Shown: positions 37,122 through 48,672 of the stretch, piece after piece | How the letters are laid out: each line of letters begins with the position of its first letter | Numbering within the stretch: the stretch's first letter is position 1 | From: Panagrolaimus kolymaensis | Lineage: Eukaryota; Nematoda; Chromadorea; Rhabditida; Panagrolaimidae | Length of the DNA: 64,000 nucleotides | Direction of reading: 5' to 3' | Assembly: GCA_028622995.1 (NCBI GenBank) | Contig: JAJQJQ010000029.1 | Span: 310,001 to 374,000, forward strand | Notes under the pieces: model-generated | What the model saw: the letters and a program-made list of their open reading frames with translations, nothing else | Told to the model about the DNA's origin: nothing | The model's database searches: none | Made by a program: the position numbers and the translations under genes

Positions 37122-37364
37122 TAAAATATTGTTATAATAATAAATGCATTATGTCTTAGCTTTAAAAATTTTCTACAAATAAATAAATCACAAGCGTTAT
37201 AAAAAATGGAAAAAAATTGTCTCATTTTCGGAAATATGAATTTAAGAGAAATATGGGCATACAAGGTTCAACCGAATCGAAAAAAAGGAACGATGGAAAT
37301 GATAATTGTTTTGCAATGCTCTAAAGCGGATAAAAAAAGTTAAATTTAAAAAAGCGAAAAAATT

Positions 37365-37545
37365 CCTCAGAGTTGACGAAGCTGTATCACGAACTTATAT
37401 TACTAAACCTAGGAATTAACCTTGGAATAACAACAGAAGTTTGGTGTCAGTAACTTTTTTTAATCATCGGAATGGAACCTGCTCATCTTCGACTGAAGAT
37501 CGAACGCACTAACCACTGCGCCAATTCGGTATCAATTTTTAGCAA
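37365..37545 (-). repeat. tRNA-like-bearing interspersed repeat, copy 4 (diverged)
   Basis: On minus: TTGGCGCAGTGGTTAGTGCG (A-box), an extended hairpin (GATCTTCAGTCGAAGAT), and then the 3' body with a degraded GGTTAATTCCTAGG core. Older than the 4-kb and 49-kb copies, judging by its differences. Confidence 0.75.
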
Positions 37546-37764
37546 ATTAATTTTTTGCCTGATTTTCTTGTTGTCATCTTTTCTTATGATCGTTTGCAAT
37601 TTGTTTATTAAATAAAAATGAATTCTTTTCTTTCAAAACATAATTTTCAAGCCAAGGAAAAAGTAAAAGATAAATCAGAAAATACTGCTTTAGAAAGAAA
37701 ACATTGGCTTTTTGCAAAATACTTGTAGTTGCGAAGTGCAAAGTTGACAATTTAAAATATAATT

Positions 37765-38640
37765 ATAAACCCATCGGTGCCAACATTAACATAATTAAAA
37801 CCAGTAGCATTTGAAAGCCATCCACTAGCCCATTAAAGATAATCCACTGGTCTGCAATCAGACCATTTCCATGTTCGATGGTTGCCATCTGAGGTTGATT
37901 GAGTCCAAAGATTTGCAAAAGCATAAATTTCTTACTAACGTGAAACTGCAACTCTTCATAACTATGAACAGATGGAGGAGGATGGGCATTCTGATTTTGA
38001 CATAAATTTTCTGCTGCTTTACAGTCTGCTTTAACATTATTACCAAACCAACCGCCATAACAAGAATGAGTTGGTTGAAAATAAGTCCATCCATAAGTGA
38101 AATTAATAAATGTATGATAAAATGGGGTAACAGAAGTGGAACAAAAAAATGGATTAGGCTTGAAGTAATCTTGCGTATTCTATTAGCCATTTATTAAAGA
38201 TACCGTGCTCAATTATTTCCAGTAATACTTTGAGGTTTTCCATGATTGCATTCGATAAAATCAAAGTCAATGCCATCTGTCCAATTCCAAGCTGATAATT
38301 GATAATGTTCCAATATTTGAAGCACCCGTCCAAAAATTGGTTATTTCGCTTTCATGAAAGTGCTTACTCATTTCTAACACCATTCAAAAATGTTTTTATG
38401 TTCACTCATTATAAAGAAATTACTTGCAAGCAAAAATAACCGCCAGCATTGATGGAAGTTAACTCGCATCTGCAAATCCAGCAAAATTTGGATAAAAAGA
38501 AAAGTATTGTGTATTCCATTCAACGCTCGAAAATTGAAAACGAAAACGAAAAAGATTTGCTTGCTTTTTTCATAAGGTTTGTTATCATTTTCCAATCCTG
38601 CTAAATGTGTTTTAGCATTAATGTTTAATAAAAAAGCGTC
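37765..38640 (-). pseudogene. Decayed C-type lectin gene, two CTLDs
   Basis: Read on minus. Domain 1 shows NTQYFSFYPNFAGFADAS, GGYFCLQVISLYNE-like residues, FWTGASNIG and AWNWTDGIDFDF, spread over several frames with internal stops. It ends IECNHGKPQSITGNN and stop. Domain 2 shows GWTYFQPTHSCYGGWFGNN, KADCKAAENLCQ, SVHSYEELQFHV, then after a frameshift FANLWTQSTSDGNHRTWKWS. A TAA follows PVDYL where the family expects a residue, then WASGWLSNATGFNYVNVGT. C-type lectins are secreted carbohydrate- or pathogen-binding proteins, much expanded in nematodes. At least two frameshifts and several stops show this copy is dead. Confidence 0.75.
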
Positions 38641-38717
38641 AAGAAAAAGCATTTAAAGGTAAACATAAACACCAAATTTATTTATAACCACAATATTAAA
38701 AGCATACATAACAATAA

Positions 38718-39819
38718 TTATTTGGGCTTATTCTTTAAAAGTAAAATTTCATCCACAAGTTTGTTTCTTTGTTGTGCAACTTCAGGACGTTCTTCATTGA
38801 TTTCGAAGATTGCTCGTTGGTATTGATACAACAATGGATCAAGATTTTCTTTATCAAATTGTGCATCAGATGGAGCATCATCAAAAGCTCGTTTAATCAA
38901 TTCCCTAAAAACCAAATGTTATCGTAACACAAAAATAAGCAAAACAAAACATACACAGCTCTTTCAAAAAGAGAATATCGAACATTTGGATATATTTCAA
39001 TTAATGCTAGATCGTTGATTTGTTCATATGTAAGACCATCCATTTGTTCAGGAATTAACTTTGTTGGATTATGAGTCGTTATTAATTTTACTCCAGCTTT
39101 CTTCGCATTTATCATCTGTCGAGCAATTATTGGTAAAGTTGAAGTATTATTTTCTTTAGATAGCTTTGATTTTGACCATACTTGAATTTCTTCATTTGCA
39201 CTTTCACTAAAACAGATAATTTGTAAAAATGAAGCCTGATAAAAACATACATCGTCGCATCCAAATACACATTTCTTTCTTCACTTGATTCAGAAGTTAG
39301 AGCTAAACGATAAAGCTCATCCGTGTTTCGTATACTTCGTAATCCTTGTGGAGGCAAAACAGCTGTTTGAATCCTAAAAAATCGTCCATTTTATAAAGTG
39401 CTAATTATCAACAAGATAAACTTACGAGCTAATTCTTGGATCATTTTTGATTGCAACATCCTTGGGTTTTTGTTTTTTCTTTGGTAGATCGATGATAACT
39501 GGAGGAGGTTGATATTCATTTGCATTTGAATAAGATTCCATTGGTTGCTGAACACTTTGACCATTTTTATTTTTGTCAGCTAATGGTTTCTTTGGTCGAC
39601 GTTTCTTGAATATTTTGTTTCGAAGTATACATACAATTATAGCAAGAATTATAAGAACTCTAAAAAGCAAAGACACTCTGATAGTTTATTATTCAATATC
39701 AGTAAACAAGATAGATTACTAATAATAGCAAGTGCAAAAGCTCAATCAAACAGTACTATAAAAGCATAAGAAACTCACATGATAAAACTTCCAACTCCAA
39801 TTAGAATCCACTTTATCAT
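38718..39819 (-). CDS. Single-pass membrane protein of unknown function
   Basis: Five exons: 39819-39779, 39659-39426, 39373-39251, 39206-38955, 38904-38718; 837 bases, 278 residues. The N-terminus is one transmembrane helix (MIKWILIGVGSFIIVLIILA) followed by a strongly basic stretch (NKIFKKRRPKKPLADKNK), so a type III or signal-anchor topology with most of the protein in the cytosol is likely. The body is hydrophilic and well structured: LPIIARQMINAKKAGVKLIT, EQINDLALIEIYPNVRYSLF, DPLLYQYQRAIFEINEERPE. Intron phases and a GTATGT donor after FERAV fix the exon 4/5 join. I recognise no family. The regular codon structure and five clean splice pairs argue for a functional gene. Confidence 0.75.
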
Positions 39820-40427
39820 ATTATTTTCAGCAACAATCAATTCGGTAGTGGTGATGTGATGATAGATGCTTCTTCGGTTTGCAAATACACTACGACACAA
39901 AAAGCTGAAGTAAAATTTTTTGAATGAATGAACTTTTGTTAAAGGAAGGCTTGAATTATTGTTTCAAGGAAATCATTGCGAGACCGGAAACAGAAATCAA
40001 AAAACCAAAAATATTTACTTGGCTGTTTTTTTGGTTTGGTTTTTTTGCGTCAAAATATCTAACTAAAAGATTTACATTTTTTTAAATTTATTTATTTTAA
40101 GTATCAACATTTATGAAAGCCAAATTTATTTTTATCCTTGTGTTTCATCGCTTTCGTCGTCGCTGAAAGGAAGAAGAAAAGGCTTGTTGTCCGACTTCTT
40201 TTTGCTTCAGCAACAAACAACAAAGCTAACTGCTGGCTGCTGTTTTACTTTCCATAATAAAAAAAATATTTTACCTGAGGTTTTTGTTTTTTTATTTTTC
40301 AAAGTAGGACGAGTTAAAACAAATGGGTAAGAAGGAAAAATTCGCAACACGCTAAGAAATGGCAAATATCTAAACGATAACAAAAAAAAATAAAATGAAA
40401 AAAATATTTCCTCATTAGTAAACACGT

Positions 40428-40590
40428 ACCATCACGAACTTCTATTACCAACACCTGGGAATTAACCCTGGTTTTGATAATAGAAGGTTAGTCTTCAGTT
40501 ATTTTTTTAAATCATCGGATGGGATTCGAGCAGCTAATCTTCGAGCTAAGATCAGAAGCGCTAACCACTGCGCCAGTTAAGAAACAATTG
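40428..40590 (-). repeat. tRNA-like-bearing interspersed repeat, copy 5
   Basis: On minus: ACTGGCGCAGTGGTTAGCGC, hairpin arm, GCTCGAATCCCATCCGATGA (B-box-like, the best match in the family), and the intact CCAGGGTTAATTCCCAGG hairpin body. The 5' half of the element is missing. Confidence 0.85.
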
Positions 40591-41210
40591 CAATAAGGCA
40601 TATCTCATTGATATCTCGATTGATTACTGCTACAAAAAAATTACATTTCCTTGTTTCTTATCATCCTATTAATTATTTAAATATTTTTTTAATTATTGAA
40701 AAATACCATCATTGATTTGAAGTATCCTGCTTGTTACTTTTCTTTCAATAACAACGCCTCATGCTGCATTTCTGTCGTCTACATATTTTGCTTTGAAGCA
40801 ACCAAATTTTTTTATGACAGATCATTAAAACTATAAAATGTACCTATGAATAAAATATTTGATAGCCATAAAATTATTTTATTCCACGACCAAGGAAATC
40901 TTATGACAGAAAATAAAAAAATGCTAGATTTTTCAAAAGAGCTGTTGACGTTTAGCTTCTAAATATCTCTAAAAATTTTGCACCTTTTATTTTATTTGTC
41001 TTGAATACCATTTTTTAATGAATGCTTTTATATGAAAGATAAATTTGTATTTATTATTGTTTCCCTTCACTAAAATAAAAATAAAAGTTGTTCGGTTTTG
41101 CATCAGCAACATCCAACAAAACTGTTTTGCTTCCATAATAAAATATTTTATTTGAAATTCTTGTTTTGGTTAGTTTTTGAAATAGTTAGTGAGGTGGCAA
41201 CTTTCTGTTA

Positions 41211-41310
41211 TTATTCCAGGATTTATTCCCAGATTTGGTAATGGAAGGTTTGTGATGGCTTCGTCAGCATTTATAAGGAAGTTTTTTTAAAAGTTTTCAC
41301 TGTTTTTTCC
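41211..41310 (+). repeat. 3' fragment of the tRNA-like-bearing repeat
   Basis: Only the 3' body is present: CCAGGATTTATTCCCAG, then GTAATGGAAGGTTTGTGATG and GCTTCGTCAGCATTTATAAG, matching the sequence after the hairpin core in other copies. Confidence 0.6.
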
Positions 41311-42785
41311 CAATCCGAAAAAAAGTCCTGTGGATGGATTGGATCGTTAAGTGGTTAAAAAAATAAGGAATAAATATTTTTTATTGGCTCAAAAAGAATG
41401 ATAAAAGAAAAATGATGTTAGAAGAGAAAATGGCAAAAGGGATAAACAAAATAAAATAAAAATTACTATTAAAAAATTACTGTAATTTTTTGATGAGACG
41501 TTTTTTTGGTTTTTTTTCATTAAATTTATGTTTCTTTCATAATTTTAAAGGCTAGCTCAAAAAAATAAAACTTTTTAATTTTTCTCTCAACAAATGTCAC
41601 TGAAAAATATGTTATCTCCAAATTTTATTTGTTGTCTCTTTTTAAGAAGGAAAAAAAATCATCAACAATAGTTTTTGTAACCCATTCATTCATACTTTTT
41701 TCCAAACAGTTTTTTTGATTTTTATGACAGCTTTTTTACATTTTCTTCTTCACAAAATTTTGGCTCACTCTTATTTCGACTAAAAGTTCTTTATATCTCT
41801 GTGCTTTGATTTTTCTGTTGTCTCCAAAAGTAAGGGGGATAATAACCTTTTTTTACGATACATCCATCCTCTTTTTTTTCTTTTTAAAAAGAATTGGACA
41901 AAAAAAGGAAAATAAAATCATAAAACACAATCTTCCATTTTTTTCGCGGAGTAGTTTTGTATTAGAAAAAGTAAAATTTGTCATTGCCAAATTTTGATTT
42001 ATTTCACAAAAAAAAAAGAAATTTTTTCTTTGTCAAAAGCTTGCTTAGCGCTTTTTTTTTCTTTTATGGATCAAAGGAAGAGAATAAATGAGACATTGCC
42101 GTCATACTTATTTTTTTTATGGATCGTTGAGATAAAGGTGGTATCAACATATAGGGGCGTCGCGCAAAAACCCACAAAGAGAGAATTCAAAATAGGATTT
42201 CGGATGAAGAATGGAAAAGAAAATGATGCAGCATAAAAAAAAAAAATTTCGAAATTATGAAGAAAAAAAAGATTCCGCCACGTGTCATCACTTTTTTGTT
42301 TGTTTGTTAAACTTTAATAATTTTTAATAACAGAGTTTCGTCGATCAAAAATCAAGGAACTTTTTTAGAACAAAAAATTTTAAAAATCTTTGTCACATTT
42401 TTTGACAGCGTTTTATTTATTTTTATTTATGTAGATAAAAAAGCAATTGAATAAACTTTTTTAAGTGATTCAAGATAGAATCATACAAGAACGTGGCAAA
42501 AAAAGGCATAAAGAGTTTATTGATGCTTGATCAACAAATAGCTCGCCATTTTCCAAAAAAAAAAAGAATAAAAAGAGTGTCAAAAAAAAGATATGTTGGT
42601 TGACAAAAAAAAATGAATAGCATTCAATACATATTATTTTTATTACCATCTAATCTACAAAGACTCAAAAACTAAAAAGTTTATCAAAAAAATTGTTTTT
42701 CTTTTTTTACTATCATTTCCATTAAAAAATCTGTATTTAGACAAAGTCAAAAAAAAAGCAGCACCATTAGTTTTTTTATTTTTTT

Positions 42786-43430
42786 TATTTTTGCTTTTTC
42801 ATAAAAGAAAAAGCTTTCCAAAATTTATAGAATGTTTTTTCCAAGCCACAAGTTTTTTGAAAAACAAGAGCGGAATTTAATATTTACCTCAAACTTGGGT
42901 AATTAAACCGAAGAAAATATCTTTTGGTTGGCTTTTCTGCTCCATTAAAATAAAAGGGAAGGCGAAGTTGGGTCGATGAACGCAAAGAAATGAAATAGTT
43001 CCATAAAATTGGAGGACAGAGAAAAAAAGAGATGGCTGCATTTTTCAGTTTTTGAATCAAATAAAAAACCAGAAAGAAACAGACACTCACCCGTTTTTTT
43101 CGACGGACGCACATTTATTTCGCAGCCAACTTTCTGCGTTAAAAAAAGCACTCGTTTTTCCCTTTTACTTTCACAATGTATTTTTGTTTTCTCTGATGTC
43201 TCTTAAAATAAAAGTTATATTTCATTTTTTATGCAGCAATGCACCCGATCTCGTCTTGCATATACTTTCTCTTCAAAATTTATTCGATTTAAGCGTTTTT
43301 ATCGTCGGTTTAATTACCCAAAGTTTGAGGTAAACATTGAATTCCGCTCTCGTTTGTAAAAAAACTTGTGGCTTGGAATATTAATTCTATAAATTTTGGA
43401 AAGCTTTTTCTTTTATGAAAAAGCAAATAT
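42786..43430. mobile_element. Foldback element with 125-base inverted arms
   Basis: Left arm 42786-42910 and right arm 43306-43430 are near-perfect inverted copies (for example GCTTTTTCATAAAAGAAAAA and its complement; CCTCAAACTTGGGTAATTAA against TTAATTACCCAAAGTTTGAG), with a few substitutions and small indels. The loop is about 395 bases and encodes nothing recognisable. MITE-like; the autonomous partner is not in the window. Confidence 0.8.
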
Positions 43431-43673
43431 AAAACTAATATAAAAACGCGATAGTTAAAAATGAGTAAAAAAAGCCAATGAATTAGGCATGAAAACAACT
43501 TTTTTTTTTCATGACTAACTTCCAATGCAGTTGCTTAATAAAAATATTTTTAAAGCTCTATCTATTTTTTCTGCAAGTAATTCTTTTTTTAAATGGATTG
43601 GATTGAATAAATAATTTTATTGTTTTGAGAAAAAAAAAAGTAAAAAAAGAGAGGAAAATAAAGCACATATAAA

Positions 43674-46600
43674 TTACAAATTAGCATCATCATCATCTTG
43701 TTTTTCTTGTATTTTCAAATGTATTTGGTAATTTGTTGATAAAGCTGTGGTCAAGGTTCTGTACCGCTGATCCATATCTTGACGATCGCATTGATTGAAT
43801 TCCTGAGTTTTTCGGGACCAATCATACACTTCAATGACTTGGTTATATTCACTCAGCCATCCTACCTTTCTTTGATCAACATATTCGCGAATTTCTTCAT
43901 TTAGTTTTTCAATATCATCTTTATATGTGAAAGCCCCAGATGGATGTGAATCAATAAAAGGAATAGTCATGACAACGATTTTTGGTGGCGCTTTAACATT
44001 ACCCATCGCTTCTAAATCTCCACAGCTTACTTGAGTGCAAGAAAGTCGAATGTTCTGTGCTAATTTTTTGATGAAAGTTTTTACATGCTAAAATTTTTTT
44101 ATAATTTTAATGAGAATAAAGTATAGGTATTATTAGAGAAAGACTTTTTTGGAAATAAAAGCTCAAACAAAAAAATTACCTAAAAAAATGCTTGCTTTTT
44201 TTAGAAATTTTTTTTGTCTCAAGTTTAATTTGAAAATTCACATTTATGATTATTTGGGTGGCATGATTAAAAGCCAAATGAAAAAGAAAATCTAACCTTA
44301 ATGGCGTTTTCAAGTGAAGGTTCATAACAAACTAAATCGAATCCAATTGCAATATATACACATTTGATTCCGAAAATTTTATCAAAGTGTGTATCTTCTT
44401 TAAAAGCATCAACCATATTACTAAAAAATATATAACTTTTTTAGTTACAAATTGTCATAAAATTTTGTAAGCACTCACTTGAATAAATTGGGATAACCAC
44501 AATTAATAGCAAAAACTTGGTTAAAGGTTTCTTCGAAATTAATATGGGTTAGAATGGAGTCATGAATAACAAGATGAAGGGCTCGATCACGACTTGTAAA
44601 ATTGATTGGCAAATTTTTGGTACTGAATCTTGATAAAATTTCTTTAGTTTCATTCATGAAATTTTCATTTGGAATCCAACGATCAAATGCAATTTTCTAT
44701 AATAAAAAAAAATCAAGTAAAAAATAGTTTAAAAAAAAGTCGTGAAAAAAAATTTACTTTTGGGGCTGCGACGATATTTGGTTGATTTGGTAATGCCGCA
44801 TAATTAACTTCTTCGTTAGCGCTTACTTCTTCAATAAAAGCGTTGTCATCAACCTATAAACAAACTATGAAAGTTTGAAAATTAGATGGAAAAACTAACT
44901 GATTCATGATTAGCATCCAAAGGAACGACAGCAAGAGTAGTATTAGTAGTATCAAGCGAAGCTCCTTCATTATCAACAACAGACTTATCAAATCGAACTC
45001 GGTTTGGAATAACCTAAATAAACGGTTTTGTTTGATAAATTGAAAATACATATATTTTGAGAAAACTTACTTCTATTGGCTGGCATATATGGAATGTCTT
45101 TCCTAAGATAACAATTTTTTCTTCATTTTTATGTGAGGCAAAAACATGCTTCTTTGGTCGGCATTTTGAACACGCATAATTTGTAGTAAATGAATCATAA
45201 TAATACTTATAAAACAAAGTTTTATTTGGATTAAAAACCTTTAAAGTTTTTCGATCAGCACCTTTTCGATGTTCAAGGTAAGCTTTAAAATATGGCGGTT
45301 TAATAATAGTTTCTGGAGCTAAACCGCAATGAACATTTTCGATGCCTCTTCGTTTTGGCATTTCATTTTCAGGTTCATCTTCCAGTTCAGCACTAGGATG
45401 ATTGCTTCCTTCCATTTCATCTTCAGAACTATCAAAAATTTTTGGGGTTCGCTTAGTTTTTTTGATTCCTCCTTCAGGATCATCTATTTCGCTATCACTT
45501 TCACTTATATTTCTTCTGCGAGAATTTCTTTAAAAAAATGAATTAATTTTGCTCTTTTTATTTAAAAGTTAAAATAATATACCCATCGGTTCTATCATCA
45601 CCGCTATCATCACCACTTGCTGAAGTAAATAAGTCATCGTCGTTGGCCTGAAATTTAGTTGCGTGGGTAAATAAAAAATATTTCAATCAAAAAACTGGGA
45701 AATTGCTGGATATTTTCAAAGGAGAAAAAAAGGATAGAGAAGTTAAAAAACTTTTGAAAAATTTGAATAAATTTAAAATAAAAGATAAATAATAAAACGC
45801 ACTTCAATTTCTTCATCAGCAAAAGAACCTTCTTCGTCGAAGAATTCAATGGTTTCTGCATCAGTTTTTTTAAACAACGATTCTGTTGTTGTTTCCAAAA
45901 AAGCTTTTTCATAATTTTCTCTTTGTTCCTGAGTGAAACGATCCATTGCGTTCTCAGCGATGTCAGTAAGTTGAGCTTTAATCAAATCATGCATTTGAAT
46001 TTTATTAATTATTGGAATGAGAAAAGTTCTTTGAAATGCATCTAGCGAAGCCAAGGGACTTGCTATATCTTTTTCTCGCTAAAAAAAATAACAAATTCAA
46101 AAGAATAAAAAATTTTAGTTTAATGGATCGAACCTTTTTTAAATCAATTCCTTCAACCACTTTTATGCATTCTTCTTCGGTAGGAAAATTGAGGAGGAAA
46201 TTGTTTTTATTCGTTTCAGAAGCATAAACATAAACGACTTTCTAAAAATTTAAAAAAATTATAAAACCTTTGATTTTTTTTTGGGTAAAAATTCATACAT
46301 TTTGCATCAGTATTAATTCATTGAAACTAACGCTAATACCATCGACTGCTGAAAAATGAAAGAAGTTAATTAAATTTATTGCTTTTGTGTAAATAAATAA
46401 TCAACAACTCACTTTCATCATTTGGTTGAACAATTAAGCGTTTAGCGAAGTTATTTATCATAGTCGTACATCCGCCAAAATAAATTATATTTTCTTCATC
46501 TTTAAAAATAAGCAATTGGATGATTTGGGTTTGTTCCTGCAATAAAAAAATTTAAATATTTAGTGGCTAGAATTTTTTTTTGTTTGGGAAATTGAAGATG

Positions 46601-46824
46601 GAAAATATTTTGAAAGTTCAAAAGGCAAAAAAATTTCAAACGCAAAAAAAGGTTCAAAGAAAAAAACGTACATCATAACGCAGCTGAGTTTCCTCCAGCT
46701 TTTTTTGTAATAATTGCATGACATCAATCTCAGGTGAAATTAAAATCTCATCAGCCGCTGCCGCCAAATCATCATTGTTGCCAATATTTTGAGTTGTTTC
46801 ATTAACCGAAGATGGATTAGACAT
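43674..46824 (-). CDS. PH-like + FLYWCH-like + SGNH-hydrolase-like protein (family member B)
   Basis: Twelve exons: 46824-46672, 46536-46413, 46348-46299, 46241-46134, 46078-45803, 45647-45583, 45527-45071, 45013-44900, 44853-44758, 44696-44479, 44420-44297, 44087-43674; 2199 bases, 732 residues. Residues 52-145 are the PH-like domain (IIYFGGC...FNELILMQN...FLLNFPTEEE), with the family's 50-base exon. A helical and then acidic region follows (SASGDDSGDD, IDDPEGG, FDSSEDEME). Residues about 330-411 hold one module, YACSKC...GKTFHIC. The last 250 residues resemble an SGNH/GDSL fold: LHLVIHDSIL in the nucleophile position (HDS instead of GDS, residues 526-528), VYIAIGFDLVCYEP, KIVVMTIPFIDSHPSG and a lone VIEVYDW strand. 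Whether it is catalytic is unclear because the Gly is replaced and the D-x-x-H block is not obvious. An acceptor at about 46870 fits trans-splicing. Confidence 0.75.
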
Positions 46825-47073
46825 TTTTGCAATAAAAATTGAGCTAAACGATAGGTTGGTTGTTTGAACTAAAATAAAACTATTAATAATAAACTTGGGA
46901 AAATACAAAAATTAAATGAAGATAAAAAATTAAGAAGAGCTCGCAAAATAGTTGGTATATCTTCAAAAATAGTCAATCATAAAAAAATCGCAAAATTCTT
47001 TGAAAGAATCAAAAAATGGAAAAATAAATTTAGTAAAAACAATAAAGAAAATCTGCATCGAAAAAAAACAAGT

Positions 47074-47271
47074 ATGCATATTTTTTTATTTACTTCCTTC
47101 TTGCACTTTTTTTTATTGATTTGTGCATATTTTTCCCAAAGTGAACCTTGCGCACATTCTTTGGCAAATTTTATTACAGAAAAGCCGAAGCGAATGAATC
47201 ATAAACAAGTCGTCCATCATTTAAGAAAATCTTATGAGGTCATGAAAGTTTTAAAGGAGAGAAAGATATAA
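47074..47271 (+). CDS. Putative small secreted protein
   Basis: Intronless 65-codon frame. MHIFLFTSFLHFFLLICAYF is a convincing signal peptide. The mature part (SQSEPCAHSLANFITEKPKR...) is short and basic with one cysteine. It stands alone between two minus-strand genes. Small secreted proteins are common in nematodes, but a chance frame of this length is possible in AT-rich DNA. Confidence 0.35.
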   Translation: MHIFLFTSFLHFFLLICAYFSQSEPCAHSLANFITEKPKRMNHKQVVHHLRKSYEVMKVLKERKI

Positions 47272-47866
47272 ACTAAATTATTTGGTCATGTTAGTAACAT
47301 TGATAACTTTGAGTACATTAAAAAAAGTTCCTTCGTATATCGATAATTCCAAAAAAGCGTTGGTAATTTGTTAAAAATTAGTTTGTTAAAAAGTTGAAGA
47401 AATGATAAACTTTCAAAAAGGGAACAAATCTCGACCTCACTTTTAAATATTCAGTTAGTACGTACATATAAGATTTTCTCAAAAAAGACAAAGAATGAAG
47501 AAAATAATAATGGAGCTAAGTTTGCATAACAATGTTTGAAATTTTGTGCTCTTTCCTTTGTTAGTCACATAGGAATGCTATCGAGTGAATTGAAAGTACA
47601 AAAAGGTAAAAAAAGCAAGTTTATTTTTTCAATACTTTAAAAAACAAAATCAACAAGAAATATCATACAATAACAAACAAAATAGCATACTGAGATGCTG
47701 GTTTAACAGATAGACGATGTCCGAGAATCCCGCATCCATTTATTACTGTCTCATGTTTCTCATTCCCGCCCAAGCCTCTCTAGCAACTTATGAAAATAAA
47801 TTATCTTCGATTTTTTTTATTAAAACTCTTTTATTAATTTAAACATAATAAAAGTTTTTAAAAAGT
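47272..47866. other. Intergenic region
   Basis: AT-rich spacer. A GC-richer patch at 47700-47790 shows no clear coding frame. Confidence 0.45.
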
Positions 47867-48672
47867 TTAATTGACAATGTAAGAAAAAACTAAGGTGCAA
47901 AAAAACAAAAGTTGTGGAAAATAAAAACCGTTTACAGAATTTGAAATATGAGATAACGCAGTTCCATTTATTTCTTGAACATTCGTAATCTCTTTAGCAC
48001 CAAAATATTTATCTTTGGGTTCACTTTCGTTTTGACCAATTCTAAAATGATGAATTTTTTGTAATTTTAAAAATTCTACAGATTCTGTCTCTTCCAAATT
48101 TTGAGATTCGTTGTTTTCATGAGCTTCAATGATTTCGCTTGATTTATCAACATTCGAGAAGTTAGAATGGAGAACCGTGAATCCAATATTTCCACAAATG
48201 GCATAATTAATATATTCAAATTTATTTGGGCGGAATGCTCCATTATATTCACCAGAAAGTAAAACACAACGGTCTTTTTTATTCTTGCATTTTAAGATTA
48301 TTTGGATATCAATTCCAATTTCTGATCGTTTGTACATATTTTTAGTTTCATTAAATTCATGACAAAAAACATAAAAAATCCAAGAACTGTAATTAATCTT
48401 CAAATATTGGTTATCAGAAATCATGGTAAAATCATCAAAATTTTGAGTAAAGAAAAAGCCAAGGTAAACGCTAAATAATAAAAATTATAGATATCGATTT
48501 TATTCGCTACAAATGACGACAACCTTTTACGGGAGAATTTTATGAATTTTTGGCAAAAATTTTTCCCAACCTTTTCATAAATTTTCGGGTCATCTTTTTT
48601 AACATCAGAATAATTCAAAGTTTTTAAGGTATGATCTAATAATTTGGTTGTTTGGTAGTGAGTTTGAACATA
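47867..48672 (-). CDS. Uncharacterised protein, 5' end incomplete
   Basis: Two or more exons. An exon starting at 48672 after ATTTTAG reads YVQTHYQTTKLLDHTLKTLN and ends before a GTTGTC donor near 48530. The next exon starts after TTATTTAG near 48475 with VYLGFFFTQNFDDFTMISDN and runs to the stop at 47867. The body (IGIDIQIILKCKNKKDRCVL, GAFRPNKFEYINYAICGNIG) looks like a beta-rich domain with four cysteines; no family recognised. The C-terminus is either a hydrophobic tail (PQLLFFCTLVFSYIVN, membrane or GPI signal) or, if a 46-base GTAAAC...CCTTAG intron is removed, a short alternative end. A further upstream exon ending KRQKR near 48739 is possible. No start codon is assigned. Confidence 0.5.

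Larger units (their letters stand above)
39820..43673. other. Long gene-free region with repeats
   Basis: About 3.9 kb with no supportable exon. It holds the repeat copies at 40428 and 41211 and the foldback element at 42786. Several open frames of 60-90 codons are low-complexity Phe/Lys/Ser translations. Confidence 0.6.

Noticed and set aside
41806..43525. Cluster of 60-93-codon frames on both strands
   Set aside because: Phe/Lys/Ser-rich chance frames in AT-rich DNA; some overlap the arms of the foldback element.
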